Shown: positions 16,777 through 24,776 of the stretch, in pieces | Layout: the number at the start of each line of letters is the position of its first letter | Position numbering within the stretch: the stretch's first letter is position 1 | Assembly (NCBI GenBank): GCA_003281045.1 | Contig: QCDD01000002.1 | Location: 23,148-87,147, forward strand | Direction: 5' to 3' | Length of the DNA: 64,000 nt | From: Pelagibacteraceae bacterium AG-349-L23 | GTDB taxonomy: Bacteria > Pseudomonadota > Alphaproteobacteria > Pelagibacterales > Pelagibacteraceae | Program-made: the position numbers and the translations under genes | The notes under the pieces: model-generated | Database searches by the model: none | What the model was told of the DNA's origin: nothing | What the model saw: only the letters and a program-made list of their open reading frames with translations

Positions 16777-16793
16777 TATGCAGATTTTGCATA
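16777..16793 (-). promoter_or_regulatory. Palindromic operator upstream of amtB, shared with glnA
   Basis: Perfect dyad TATGCA-N5-TGCATA. On the minus strand it reads TATGCAAAATCTGCATA and ends 73 bases before the amtB ATG. The glnA upstream region has TATGTAAAAAATGCATA at 48324-48340, 14 of 17 identical and at nearly the same distance (76 bases). There is no good -35 box here, so an activator site is a plausible reading. Confidence 0.65.
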
Positions 16794-16798
16794 TAGAA

Positions 16799-16830
16799 AC
16801 AGCCTTAACGCTTTTTGACGTTAAGGCTGT
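16799..16830 (-). terminator. Terminator of the HU gene
   Basis: Perfect 12-base stem ACAGCCTTAACG / CGTTAAGGCTGT with an eight-base loop, just after the HU stop codon. Read on the minus strand the stem is followed by TTTCTATAT, a modest T tract. It also separates HU from the amtB regulatory region. Confidence 0.8.
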
Positions 16831-16838
16831 AAAATTAA

Positions 16839-17114
16839 CTATTTATTGAATACTTCTTTTAAAGCTTTGGCAGGTAAGAATTTAACCTTTTGCGATGCAG
16901 CAATTTGAATTTGCTCACCAGTTCTAGGGTTTCTTCCAACTCTCGCTTTTCTCTTAGCCACTTTATATGTACCAAATCCTGCAATTTTGACTGAATCATC
17001 AGCTTTTAGTGCATCTAAAATAGTGTTGGTAATCGTGTCAAAAGTTCTTTCAGCATCAGCTTTACTTAGGTTTAAAGCGCCTGATAATTTGACAACTAAT
17101 TGTTTTTTGTTCAT
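16839..17114 (-). CDS. hup: DNA-binding protein HU
   Basis: 91 aa, standard HU length. N-terminal MNKKQLVVKLSGALNLSKADAE helix pair, the VKIAGFGTYKVAKRKARVGRNPRTGE beta-arm with the conserved proline tip (RNPRTGE), and the C-terminal FLPAKALKEVFN. Nucleoid-associated protein that bends DNA as a dimer. Single gene between rseP and amtB with its own terminator. Confidence 0.97.
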   Translation of the reverse strand: MNKKQLVVKLSGALNLSKADAERTFDTITNTILDALKADDSVKIAGFGTYKVAKRKARVGRNPRTGEQIQIAASQKVKFLPAKALKEVFNK

Positions 17115-17266
17115 TTTAGCTCCGGTTTTATTAGGTTAATTACCATCTTTATCAAAAGTATTGATAAATCAAGCCTTTTTTTAGTATCTAGCTCAAAGTT
17201 ATACACAATATCTGGTATAGTAAAAAAACCGTAATTTTAAAGGGTTATTTGAAGATATAAATTTAA

Positions 17267-18379
17267 TTAACTAAATAAGCCAAGATCTTTGAGATCATTA
17301 AATGTGGTAAATATCATTAAAGTTAAGAGCAAAAACATCCCGATTCGAAAAAAACTCTCTTGCGTTTTTTGTGATAAAGGACGTCCCAACACCTTTTCGA
17401 AAGCATAAAACATCAAATGACCTCCATCCAACATTGGTATCGGAAATAAATTAATTAATCCTAAACTTATAGAAATGTAAGCCATCATGCTAATAAATGC
17501 CAACAAACCAAACTCTGCTACTTGACCTGAAATTTTAGCAATTCTAATTGGTCCACCAAGTTGTGAGGTATCAGCCTTTCCAAAAATCATCGCACCTATA
17601 TATTTAAGTGAGGATATACTCACAAAATACACCTCATTTGCTGCGTGGTATACAGCTTGTGCGGGACCTAATTTTACATGATTTATCTCGTTGTTGTAAG
17701 CGCTTAATTTAATTCCAACGATCCTTTTGTTAATCTTATTTCCAAGATTATCTTCACTTAAAACCATTTTAGGTTTTACTTTTAATAATATTTCGTCATA
17801 TGAACGTTTAACCTTAAAATTTATAAAATCATCTGTTGATAAAGTTATAAATTTAGAAACATCCATAATACTTTTAACTTCATTTCCATCTATCTCTAAA
17901 ATAATATCATTTTGTTTCAAACCACCAATCATTGCGGGACTATCTTTTTGTACCTCATTGATCATTGCAGGAGTAAAATCTTTTCCTGCAAAAGTATAAA
18001 TAGAAAAGAAAATTAGTAATGCGAGTAAGAAGTTTGCTAATGGTCCACCAAAAACAATTAAAGCTCTTTGATATAGTGGTTTTAAAACGAATAATTTTTT
18101 TCTGTCTTCTTCATTATACTTTTCAATTAATTTTTCTTGGTCAGCTTGGGAAAAGACATTTCGATCTCCAAAGAATTTTACATACCCACCAAGAGGTATC
18201 CAACAAATTTTCCATCTTGTTCCAGATTTATCATTCCAACCAAATATCTCTTTTCCAAATCCAATTGAAAAATCAGTTACTGCAACACCATATCTTTTTG
18301 CAAAATAATAATGGCCGTATTCATGGATGAATACCACAATCATAATAAGTATCAAAAATGGTAAAACATAATCTATCAT
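17267..18379 (-). CDS. rseP: RIP metalloprotease RseP
   Basis: Site-2 protease, 370 aa. The zinc motif HEYGH is at residues 19-23 in the first membrane helix; the PDZ domain is around VQKDSPAMIGGLKQNDIILEIDG; the LDG motif is NLFPIPMLDGGHLMFYAFE near the C-terminus. Only one PDZ domain is evident, against two in E. coli RseP (about 450 aa). It cleaves membrane-embedded substrates such as anti-sigma factors. It follows a secreted TPR protein by one base and is not next to dxr or bamA as in many alphaproteobacteria. Confidence 0.95.
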   Translation of the reverse strand: MIDYVLPFLILIMIVVFIHEYGHYYFAKRYGVAVTDFSIGFGKEIFGWNDKSGTRWKICWIPLGGYVKFFGDRNVFSQADQEKLIEKYNEEDRKKLFVLKPLYQRALIVFGGPLANFLLALLIFFSIYTFAGKDFTPAMINEVQKDSPAMIGGLKQNDIILEIDGNEVKSIMDVSKFITLSTDDFINFKVKRSYDEILLKVKPKMVLSEDNLGNKINKRIVGIKLSAYNNEINHVKLGPAQAVYHAANEVYFVSISSLKYIGAMIFGKADTSQLGGPIRIAKISGQVAEFGLLAFISMMAYISISLGLINLFPIPMLDGGHLMFYAFEKVLGRPLSQKTQESFFRIGMFLLLTLMIFTTFNDLKDLGLFS

Positions 18380-18380
18380 C

Positions 18381-18929
18381 TTAGATGGATTGTTTTTTAA
18401 TTAATTCTTTAATTTGATTTATCATCATATCTGGTGATCTCATTGTGGGATATATCTCTTTAGCTTTTTCATAACTCTTAATTGCCTTATTATAATTTTT
18501 TAATTGAATATTTACAAGACCTTGTCCAGCAAGAGCGCCGAAATGCCTTTTTTCTAATTCTAAAACTTTATCAATATCTTTTTGCGACTTTTCAAAATTA
18601 CCAGATAAATAGAATACAGTTGCGCGTTTATTCCATGCCTCAGCCCATAATGGATCTAAATTTATTGCTTTAGAAAATATATCTATTGCTTGATTATATT
18701 TCGATTGATTTACTAAACTTGATCCTTCATTTAATAACATTGTTAAACTTTCATCATTTGGATGTGTGCTCCATAGTTGCCAAATTTCTTGTTCAACTTT
18801 ATATGCGGCCGAGTAATTCTGAGTTTTTAAATCATCAAACAATTGATTTAGTTTTTTAATTCTTTCATCTGCAATTGAATTATTTAAATATGAAAATACA
18901 ATTATAAAAATGATAAAAATTTTTTTCAT
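18381..18929 (-). CDS. Secreted tetratricopeptide-repeat protein
   Basis: 182 aa. N-terminal signal peptide (MKKIFIIFIIVFSYLNNSIA, cleavage probably after A20). Three TPR units follow: SLVNQSKYNQAIDIFSKAINLDPLWAE, RATVFYLSGNFEKSQKDIDKVLELE and GLVNIQLKNYNKAIKSYEKAKEIYP. Periplasmic scaffold or envelope assembly factor by family; partner unknown. It is translationally close to rseP (one base apart), suggesting a shared role in envelope quality control, which is inference. Confidence 0.85.
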   Translation of the reverse strand: MKKIFIIFIIVFSYLNNSIADERIKKLNQLFDDLKTQNYSAAYKVEQEIWQLWSTHPNDESLTMLLNEGSSLVNQSKYNQAIDIFSKAINLDPLWAEAWNKRATVFYLSGNFEKSQKDIDKVLELEKRHFGALAGQGLVNIQLKNYNKAIKSYEKAKEIYPTMRSPDMMINQIKELIKKQSI

Positions 18930-18934
18930 CAGAA

Positions 18935-19099
18935 TTAAAAGTATAATAAAATCAGCACTGTTAATACAAATAAAAAGGCTGCAGTTAAAATAACTAAATT
19001 AATTTTAACTTTAAATTTTTGGTAAATTTTCTCATTAATCTTTTCCCAAAAAAGAACTATCAAAAAGAATATGACTGCAGGAATTATAAATTTAAGCAT
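18935..19099 (-). CDS. Small two-helix membrane protein (54 aa)
   Basis: Hydrophobic helix at about residues 4-18, a charged linker (EKINEKIYQKFKVK), and a second helix at about 35-53. The ORF lies between the ScfR-type regulator (stop 19106) and the TPR gene (start 18929), six bases from each, on the same strand, so operon membership supports coding. No family recognised. No clear SD. Confidence 0.55.
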   Translation of the reverse strand: MLKFIIPAVIFFLIVLFWEKINEKIYQKFKVKINLVILTAAFLFVLTVLILLYF

Positions 19100-19105
19100 A
19101 TTTTT

Positions 19106-20536
19106 TTAATTTTTATCACCTACATAAACTGAAACACCTCTCAGATTTATGTCGACATCAAATTTTTTATGTAAGGGAGGAAAAGCTCTTTGAGAACAAT
19201 CTAATCTATCGCAGGTTCTACATGACACACCTATTGGAATTTCTGATGACTTTTCACTCAAGTTAACATTTTCAGTGTATACAAAATCTTTAGCATATTT
19301 AGCTTCACATCCTAACCCTATAGACAAAATACTTTTTGCTTTTCCAAATCTTCCAATCCCTTTTTCAACAGTTCGTGCAATACAAACATATTTTTCGCCA
19401 TTGGTCATTTTACTTACAGCGCTTTGAATAACTCCAGGTCTTGTAAATGCAGAATAAACATTCCATCTTGGACACGCACCACCATATCGTGGGATCTCAA
19501 TTCCAGACAAAGAAAATCTTTTAGAAATATTTCCAGCCATATCAACCCTTAAAAAATGAAATGGAATTCCGGGTAGTTTTGGATCTTGCAAACAGGTTAC
19601 TCTATGGGCTACTTGTTCAAAAGATGTTGCAAAAGTATTTTGTAATAATTCAAGATCGTATTTAAGTTTTTTACACTCTGAATGAAAAAGTTTGTAAGGC
19701 ATTAATATTGCAGCACCACAATAATTAAGCAAAGCAATTTTAGTTAATTTTTTAGACTCTTCTGACGGAAAAGTAAATTTGGTTAAATAATCATCAATTT
19801 CTTTAATTGCTCCCTCTTGTGCAATTTGTGCAGCTGCATGAAGTTTTTTTGTTTCAAGAGAACTATAATCACTCAACAGAAGTTCTTTTTTACTTTTGTT
19901 ATAAATTTTAGAAAAAGGTTTGTTTTCTTCTGGAATAACATCTTTGACAATAATGTCATATTCAGATTTTAAATGATCACAAAGAGCAACATATCTTGTA
20001 CGATTATTTTTTTGAACTTTTTCAAAAACTTTATTGGCAAAATCCTCTAATTTTGGAAAATAGTTTTTATTTTCTTGAAGAAAGTCAGAAATAACTTCAC
20101 CTGGAAATGAGTTCTTTCTATTATCAACAATTTTTCCAGAAATTTTTTCAATCTTATTTACTAATTCATGGTCTTTTTTTTTTAAAATATCTCCTAATCT
20201 TACAATTGCTTTTCCAATTTTTGGATTAGTCCCCACAAGATCTTTGACCTCTGGCCCCAAAATATCAAGATCCTCAAATAATTTATCATCTAAAATTTCT
20301 GATAATGTATTTTCTAAATTTACGTCATCTTTTGATGTTAATTGAGAAAGTTCGATATTTAACTTTTCGCAAATTTTTAAAAGTAGATCCCCATCAATTT
20401 TTCTTTTCCCCCCCTCGATTAAATTTAAATAACTAGGAGAAATATTTATTTCTTGAGCAAGTTTATTTGCTTGAAGACCCAGTTGACGTCTAAAAGCCTT
20501 GATTTTTGGTCCTATTTTTAAATCATTTTGACTCAT
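19106..20536 (-). CDS. ScfR/RamB-type XRE transcriptional regulator of acyl-CoA/glyoxylate metabolism
   Basis: 476 aa. N-terminal helix-turn-helix (residues about 8-62, IKAFRRQLGLQANKLAQEIN then ISPSYLNLIEGGKRKI). The middle has an IrrE-like region, and the C-terminal half is the short-chain acyl regulator domain (DUF2083): FEQVAHRVTCLQDPKLPGIP, IPRYGGACPRWNVYSAFTRP and the cysteine motif SCRTCDRLDCSQRAFPPL. Relatives (RamB, PrpR-type) control isocitrate lyase, malate synthase or propionate genes in response to acyl-CoA. It is divergent from aceA and an array of 9-base repeats lies between them, so control of aceA and of itself is a strong inference. Confidence 0.88.
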   Translation of the reverse strand: MSQNDLKIGPKIKAFRRQLGLQANKLAQEINISPSYLNLIEGGKRKIDGDLLLKICEKLNIELSQLTSKDDVNLENTLSEILDDKLFEDLDILGPEVKDLVGTNPKIGKAIVRLGDILKKKDHELVNKIEKISGKIVDNRKNSFPGEVISDFLQENKNYFPKLEDFANKVFEKVQKNNRTRYVALCDHLKSEYDIIVKDVIPEENKPFSKIYNKSKKELLLSDYSSLETKKLHAAAQIAQEGAIKEIDDYLTKFTFPSEESKKLTKIALLNYCGAAILMPYKLFHSECKKLKYDLELLQNTFATSFEQVAHRVTCLQDPKLPGIPFHFLRVDMAGNISKRFSLSGIEIPRYGGACPRWNVYSAFTRPGVIQSAVSKMTNGEKYVCIARTVEKGIGRFGKAKSILSIGLGCEAKYAKDFVYTENVNLSEKSSEIPIGVSCRTCDRLDCSQRAFPPLHKKFDVDINLRGVSVYVGDKN

Positions 20537-20544
20537 ATTTTCTA

Positions 20545-20634
20545 TTTGTAAATTTTGTAAATTTATATTTACAATTATTTTCCTTAATTTACAAGCTTTT
20601 TATCCTTTTTTGTAGATTTTGTAAATTTTGTAAA
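20545..20634. promoter_or_regulatory. Array of TTTGTAAA repeats, probable operator of the ScfR-type regulator
   Basis: TTTGTAAA occurs at 20545, 20554, 20618 and 20627, with a variant TTTGTAGA at 20609; within each cluster the spacing is exactly nine bases. Inverted copies TTTACAA are at 20568 and 20588. One cluster lies 9-25 bases before the regulator start, the other just before the 53-aa ORF leading to aceA. RamB-type proteins bind similar TTTGCAAA-like boxes. Confidence 0.65.
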
Positions 20635-20635
20635 T

Positions 20636-20641
20636 TATAAG
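20636..20641 (+). promoter_or_regulatory. -10 box (TATAAG) for the ORF53-aceA transcript
   Basis: TATAAG lies six bases before the ATG of the 53-aa ORF, which would give a leaderless transcript. No good -35 box; the TTTGTAAA repeats occupy that region, consistent with regulated initiation. Confidence 0.4.
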
Positions 20642-20647
20642 ATTTAC

Positions 20648-20809
20648 ATGATTGATAAACAAAAAAACACAGAAAATGAGGCTCAAATCATAAAAAATGA
20701 AGACCTTGCTAGACATAATAGCAGAGGAATTTACATGAGAGATGATCATTGTGATTGGGGTTCAAGTGGAATGAAAGATTTAGTTGAGACTCTTAACGAC
20801 TCTAACTAA
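20648..20809 (+). CDS. Small protein (53 aa) upstream of aceA
   Basis: Hydrophilic, no membrane segment. The first half is charged (MIDKQKNTENEAQIIKNEDL); the second half carries ARHNSRGIYMRDDHCDWGSS, rich in Asp/His/Cys/Trp, which looks like a conserved functional motif rather than random sequence. It starts without SD but directly after a -10 box, and ends 52 bases before aceA on the same strand. Probable first gene of the aceA transcript. Function unknown. Confidence 0.55.
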   Translation: MIDKQKNTENEAQIIKNEDLARHNSRGIYMRDDHCDWGSSGMKDLVETLNDSN

Positions 20810-20861
20810 ATTCAATTTTACTTTTTCATTTTAATTTTAACTTCTGAGGTAACTACAAATT

Positions 20862-22136
20862 ATGAGTGCAGAAAACATCTCATACGAACTAAAAAGATTT
20901 GCAGGCATTAAAAGAGATTATACCCCCGATGAAGTTGAAAGATTAAGAGGCTCAATAAAAATAGAATATTCCCTATGTAAACAACAATCAGTTAAACTTT
21001 GGAAACTTCTTAATACAGAAAATTATATTAGTACTTTAGGATCTTTATCAGGAAATCAAGCAGTTCAACATGCCAAAGCTGGTCTAAAATCAATTTATCT
21101 AAGTGGTTGGCAAGTGGCTGCAGATGCTAATAGTGCTGGCGAAATGTACCCAGATCAATCTTTATATCCCTATGATAGTGCTCCAAAACTTGTAGAATCA
21201 ATGAATAATGCTTTGCTAAGAGCGGACCAAATTCAACATATGGAACTTAAAGATGGTGATATGAAAAAAGAGAAAAGAATTGATTATATGCTTCCAATAA
21301 TTGCTGATGGTGAAGCAGGTTTTGGAGGTCCATTAAATGTTTTTGAACTTACAAAAAAGTTTATTAAAGCTGGTGCAGCAGGTGTTCATTTTGAGGATCA
21401 ATTAGCTAGTGAAAAAAAATGTGGCCATATGGGCGGGAAAGTGCTTGTACCAACAGGGACTATGATTAAAAATTTAAAAGCTGCAAGATTGGCAGCTGAT
21501 ATTGCTGATGTGCCATTAATAATTTTAGCTAGGACAGATGCAAATGCCGCGAAACTTATTACAAATGATTTTGATGAAAACGATAAACCTTTTTTAACTG
21601 GTGAAAGATCTCCAGAAGGATTTTACTATGTAAAATCAGGAATTGAACAAGCAATTTCAAGAGGATTAGCATATGCGCCTTACTCAGACTTAATTTGGTG
21701 TGAAACAGCTACCCCAAATCTTGAAGAAGCTAAAAAATTTGCAGATGCAATTCATGAAAAATTTCCTGGAAAACTTTTAGCGTATAATTGTTCTCCATCA
21801 TTCAATTGGAAGAAGCATTTATCAGATGAGGAAATTGCTTCATTTCAAAAAGAAATAAGTAAAATGGGCTATAAATTTCAATTTATAACGCTGGCTGGTT
21901 TTCATACACAAAATATCGCAATTTTTGAATTAGCAGAAAAATATAAAAAAGAAGGTATGGCCGCTTATTCAAAGATTCAACAACAAGAATTTGCTCGAGA
22001 AAAAGATGGTTACACAAGTGTAAAACACCAAAGAGAAGTGGGCACATCTTATTTTGATGCTGTTTCTAATACAATAAGTAGTGGAAAGAGCTCAACTACA
22101 GCAATGGAAGGCTCAACCGAGTCTGAACAATTCTAA
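20862..22136 (+). CDS. aceA: Isocitrate lyase AceA
   Basis: 424 aa. Splits isocitrate to glyoxylate and succinate, first step of the glyoxylate shunt. The catalytic [14 protein letters not shown] motif (about residues 185-198) is intact; [28 protein letters not shown] and the metal-binding ADGEAGFGG and [12 protein letters not shown] blocks are all present. SD is GAGGT. Probably controlled by the divergent ScfR-type regulator. Malate synthase is not in the window. Confidence 0.97.
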   Translation: MSAENISYELKRFAGIKRDYTPDEVERLRGSIKIEYSLCKQQSVKLWKLLNTENYISTLGSLSGNQAVQHAKAGLKSIYLSGWQVAADANSAGEMYPDQSLYPYDSAPKLVESMNNALLRADQIQHMELKDGDMKKEKRIDYMLPIIADGEAGFGGPLNVFELTKKFIKAGAAGVHFEDQLASEKKCGHMGGKVLVPTGTMIKNLKAARLAADIADVPLIILARTDANAAKLITNDFDENDKPFLTGERSPEGFYYVKSGIEQAISRGLAYAPYSDLIWCETATPNLEEAKKFADAIHEKFPGKLLAYNCSPSFNWKKHLSDEEIASFQKEISKMGYKFQFITLAGFHTQNIAIFELAEKYKKEGMAAYSKIQQQEFAREKDGYTSVKHQREVGTSYFDAVSNTISSGKSSTTAMEGSTESEQF

Positions 22137-22165
22137 TAAAACAATTCCTCTTATATATTAGTCTA

Positions 22166-22197
22166 TTAACTGGCCCAGAAATGGGTCAGTTAAATTT
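22166..22197 (+). terminator. Terminator of aceA
   Basis: Stem TTAACTGGCCCA (22166-22177) and TGGGTCAGTTAA (22182-22193) with a GAAA tetraloop and one G-U pair, followed by ATTTTC. The right arm overlaps the last codons of the convergent gene, so both transcripts may end here. Confidence 0.8.
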
Positions 22198-23106
22198 TCT
22201 AGTGATAAATCTAAATTTCCAAAAAAGATTTTTAATTAATCTCTTTAAAATAAAATTATCAGCCATTTTTTTTCTATTTTCTTTGTCAATTATGATTTCA
22301 TTAATTTGAAACTTGCAGGCACCTCTAATATCAAAATAATCTTTTTTGTCTAATTCAGGAAATTTTTCATAATAATTATTGGTAATATGTTCAATGAAAG
22401 AATCTGGATGTGGTTGATTATTTTCTTCAGGAATTAAAGTTGCTTTGAAATAATCCATACTAAGAGCGTGGAAACCAATAGATGATCTCTCTGTAATACC
22501 ATAATTATGCCTAAAGTTATGGGCTCTTTTTTCAAATGACCACCATTTGGATTTTAAAAAAGTTTCAAATTGTTTTTTTGTATAGATCCAGAAACAACAA
22601 TAATTTTCTAAGTCATTAATGATGAAGTTTTGACCCTCTATTTCAAAAAATTTGTCTAATTTTTTTGAAATATGAATGCTATGCTTTTGATTAGTTTTGT
22701 TATTCATTTCATATATCAAAAAACCTAAATGAAACCCTTTATTTGCTAATAAATCTTGATATTTTAGCCAATATTTTAGATTAACTTCTGAGAACTTAAT
22801 ATCGTGCTCCAAGTAAGAGAAATATTCATAATCATTTTTTTGCTCTTCCATTAATGATCTACATTTCCAGGTTAAATATCCTTTGGTTAGGTCAACATCA
22901 TTTAATTGGTGTTTGACTATTTTAGCATTTAAATTTTTATCGTCCAAAAAATCATTATGTGTATGAATAAAAATATCATTTTTAATTGAAAGTGATTTTA
23001 AGTTTACAATATTTTCTTTTAAGTAATCAAAACGTCGTAAATTTCTATAACCTTCTTTTTTTTCGGGATTTGGATTGTAAAAAGGTATATGAATAGATAT
23101 AGACAT
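22186..23106 (-). CDS. Putative glycosyltransferase (unassigned family)
   Basis: 306 aa, soluble, no signal peptide. The N-terminal strand-turn MSISIHIPFYNPNP with later DIFIHTHNDF and an acidic triad YLEHDIKF (about residues 97-104) resemble a GT-A glycosyltransferase with a degenerate DxD motif. The C-terminal region has several aromatic/histidine blocks (KRAHNFRHNYGITERSSIGF) and ends very basic. It begins a small cassette with an epimerase and a nucleotidyltransferase on the other strand, which supports a role in surface glycan synthesis. Family not recognised with certainty. Confidence 0.55.
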   Translation of the reverse strand: MSISIHIPFYNPNPEKKEGYRNLRRFDYLKENIVNLKSLSIKNDIFIHTHNDFLDDKNLNAKIVKHQLNDVDLTKGYLTWKCRSLMEEQKNDYEYFSYLEHDIKFSEVNLKYWLKYQDLLANKGFHLGFLIYEMNNKTNQKHSIHISKKLDKFFEIEGQNFIINDLENYCCFWIYTKKQFETFLKSKWWSFEKRAHNFRHNYGITERSSIGFHALSMDYFKATLIPEENNQPHPDSFIEHITNNYYEKFPELDKKDYFDIRGACKFQINEIIIDKENRKKMADNFILKRLIKNLFWKFRFITRKFN

Positions 23107-23147
23107 TATTTATTTTAAAATTATAAACATATTTATAACATTTAATA

Positions 23148-24101
23148 ATGAAAAAAATTCTAATAACAGGAGGCACTGGTTATTTAGGAAGGAATTTAGC
23201 TAATTTTTATAAGAAAAAATATAAAGTATTTCTAGGTGCTCGTAATAATAAACAAAATTTCTTAGTTAAGAATTTAACAAATTGTGAGGTAGTACCTCTA
23301 GATGTTTCTAACATTGAGTCAGTCAATGATTGTTTGAATTATACTAAACCTGATATTGTAATTCATGCTGCAGCTACAAAATTTGTAGATTTATCAGAAA
23401 AATTTCCATTTGAATGTATAGATATAAATATAGTCGGATCTACCAATATTGTTCGCGCTTGTATTAACAAAAAAGTTCCAACAGTTATAGGTGTTTCAAC
23501 CGACAAAGCATCACCACCAATCAAAAATATTTATGGTTTAAGCAAGTCTTGTATGGAAAGGCTTTTTTCATCAATAAAATCTTATAGTAAAACTAAATTT
23601 ATTTGTGTGAGATATGGTAATGTGACATGGTCTACTGGATCTGTTCTTCCAATTTGGAAGCAAATGTATAAAAAAAATAAGACTATACTTACTACTGGTC
23701 CTTACATGAGACGATTTTTTTTCTCAGTTAACGAAGCAGTAAATTTAATTGATCAAGCTCTAAAACTTAAAAGTAAATTAAATGGGAAAATTCTTTCAGC
23801 TGAAATGAAATCTGCAAAAATGATTGATTTCTTAAAAGTCTGGACAAAAAAGTTTGGGGGTAAATATAAGATAATTCAATCCAGAAAAGGTGATCGAGAA
23901 GATGAATATCTAATTGGTGAGGACGAATTGAAATATGCTAAAGAAATGAAAATTAAGAATAGAAAGTATTTTGTAATTGATTTTAATAATCTTTTAAAAA
24001 AACCACTAAAACAAATTGTATCCTCTAAAAATGCAAAGAGATTAGCGCAGTCTGAAATTGAAAAAATTATTAAATTTGGACTGAAATCCAATGACTTATA
24101 A
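23148..24101 (+). CDS. NAD-dependent sugar epimerase/4,6-dehydratase
   Basis: 317 aa short-chain dehydrogenase fold. NAD motif GGTGYLGRNLA at residues 8-18; conserved VIHAAATKFVDLSE; catalytic serine/tyrosine region VSTDKASPPIKNIYGLSKSCMERLF with the YxxxK pair. This is the pattern of UDP-GlcNAc 4,6-dehydratase/inverting enzymes (FlaA1/CapD type) and their relatives. Substrate not fixed. It overlaps the downstream nucleotidyltransferase by 11 bases. Confidence 0.85.
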   Translation: MKKILITGGTGYLGRNLANFYKKKYKVFLGARNNKQNFLVKNLTNCEVVPLDVSNIESVNDCLNYTKPDIVIHAAATKFVDLSEKFPFECIDINIVGSTNIVRACINKKVPTVIGVSTDKASPPIKNIYGLSKSCMERLFSSIKSYSKTKFICVRYGNVTWSTGSVLPIWKQMYKKNKTILTTGPYMRRFFFSVNEAVNLIDQALKLKSKLNGKILSAEMKSAKMIDFLKVWTKKFGGKYKIIQSRKGDREDEYLIGEDELKYAKEMKIKNRKYFVIDFNNLLKKPLKQIVSSKNAKRLAQSEIEKIIKFGLKSNDL

Positions 24102-24774
24102 AAAAATAAATCATGCTTTCATAATGGCAGCTGGTCGTGGGGCAAGATTAATGCCCCTTACAAAAAAAATTCCAAAAGGCTTAGTCAAATTTAGACAAAC
24201 TTCATTAATAGCTAGAGGTATTAGAAGACTGAAAAAATATATAAAGTTCATTCATATTTCTGTTGGTTATAAAGGACCTATTTTAGCTAAACATTTAATT
24301 GAAGAAAAAGTTTCATCAATAATTAATACAGATACAAAAGGAAATTCTTGGTGGATATTTAATTCAATATTTAAATCCTTTGACTCACCAATATATGTTT
24401 TAACTTGTGACAATGTTACAAATATAAACTTTAAAAAAATTGAAAAAGATTACTATAAAAAAGGTCAACCACTATGTATGTTAATCCCCACTAAACCAGT
24501 AAAAGGGTTAAAAGGAGATTATATTTTTAGAAAAAAAAATTTAATTAGCAGTTTATCAAGAGCTAAAAAGTCAGAAATTTATTGTACAGGCATTCAAGTT
24601 TTAAATCCAAAAAGAATTAATAAAAAAATAACGCCAACAGAGGATTTCAACATTCTCTGGAAAAAACTTATTAAAATTAAACAACTATACGTATCTGATG
24701 TGATGCCAAGAAAATGGTATACAGTTGATGATGTGGAAAATTACAAAAATCTAAAAAAATTTTTTGATAAGTAA
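24091..24774 (+). CDS. Sugar-phosphate nucleotidyltransferase-like protein
   Basis: 227 aa. The N-terminal AFIMAAGRGARLMPLTKKIPKGLV is the nucleotidyltransferase signature (GxGxRLxPLT...PK). LTCDNVTNIN gives the metal-binding aspartate. Activates a sugar phosphate, or possibly a cytidylyl/choline-type group, for surface polymer synthesis. It works with the adjacent epimerase. The C-terminus is short, without a hexapeptide-repeat domain. Confidence 0.82.
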   Translation: MTYKKINHAFIMAAGRGARLMPLTKKIPKGLVKFRQTSLIARGIRRLKKYIKFIHISVGYKGPILAKHLIEEKVSSIINTDTKGNSWWIFNSIFKSFDSPIYVLTCDNVTNINFKKIEKDYYKKGQPLCMLIPTKPVKGLKGDYIFRKKNLISSLSRAKKSEIYCTGIQVLNPKRINKKITPTEDFNILWKKLIKIKQLYVSDVMPRKWYTVDDVENYKNLKKFFDK

Positions 24775-24776
24775 AT

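Noticed and set aside
17115-17266. Spacer upstream of the HU gene
   Set aside because: I looked for a promoter, terminator or small ORF and saw only weak AT-rich matches; nothing supportable.
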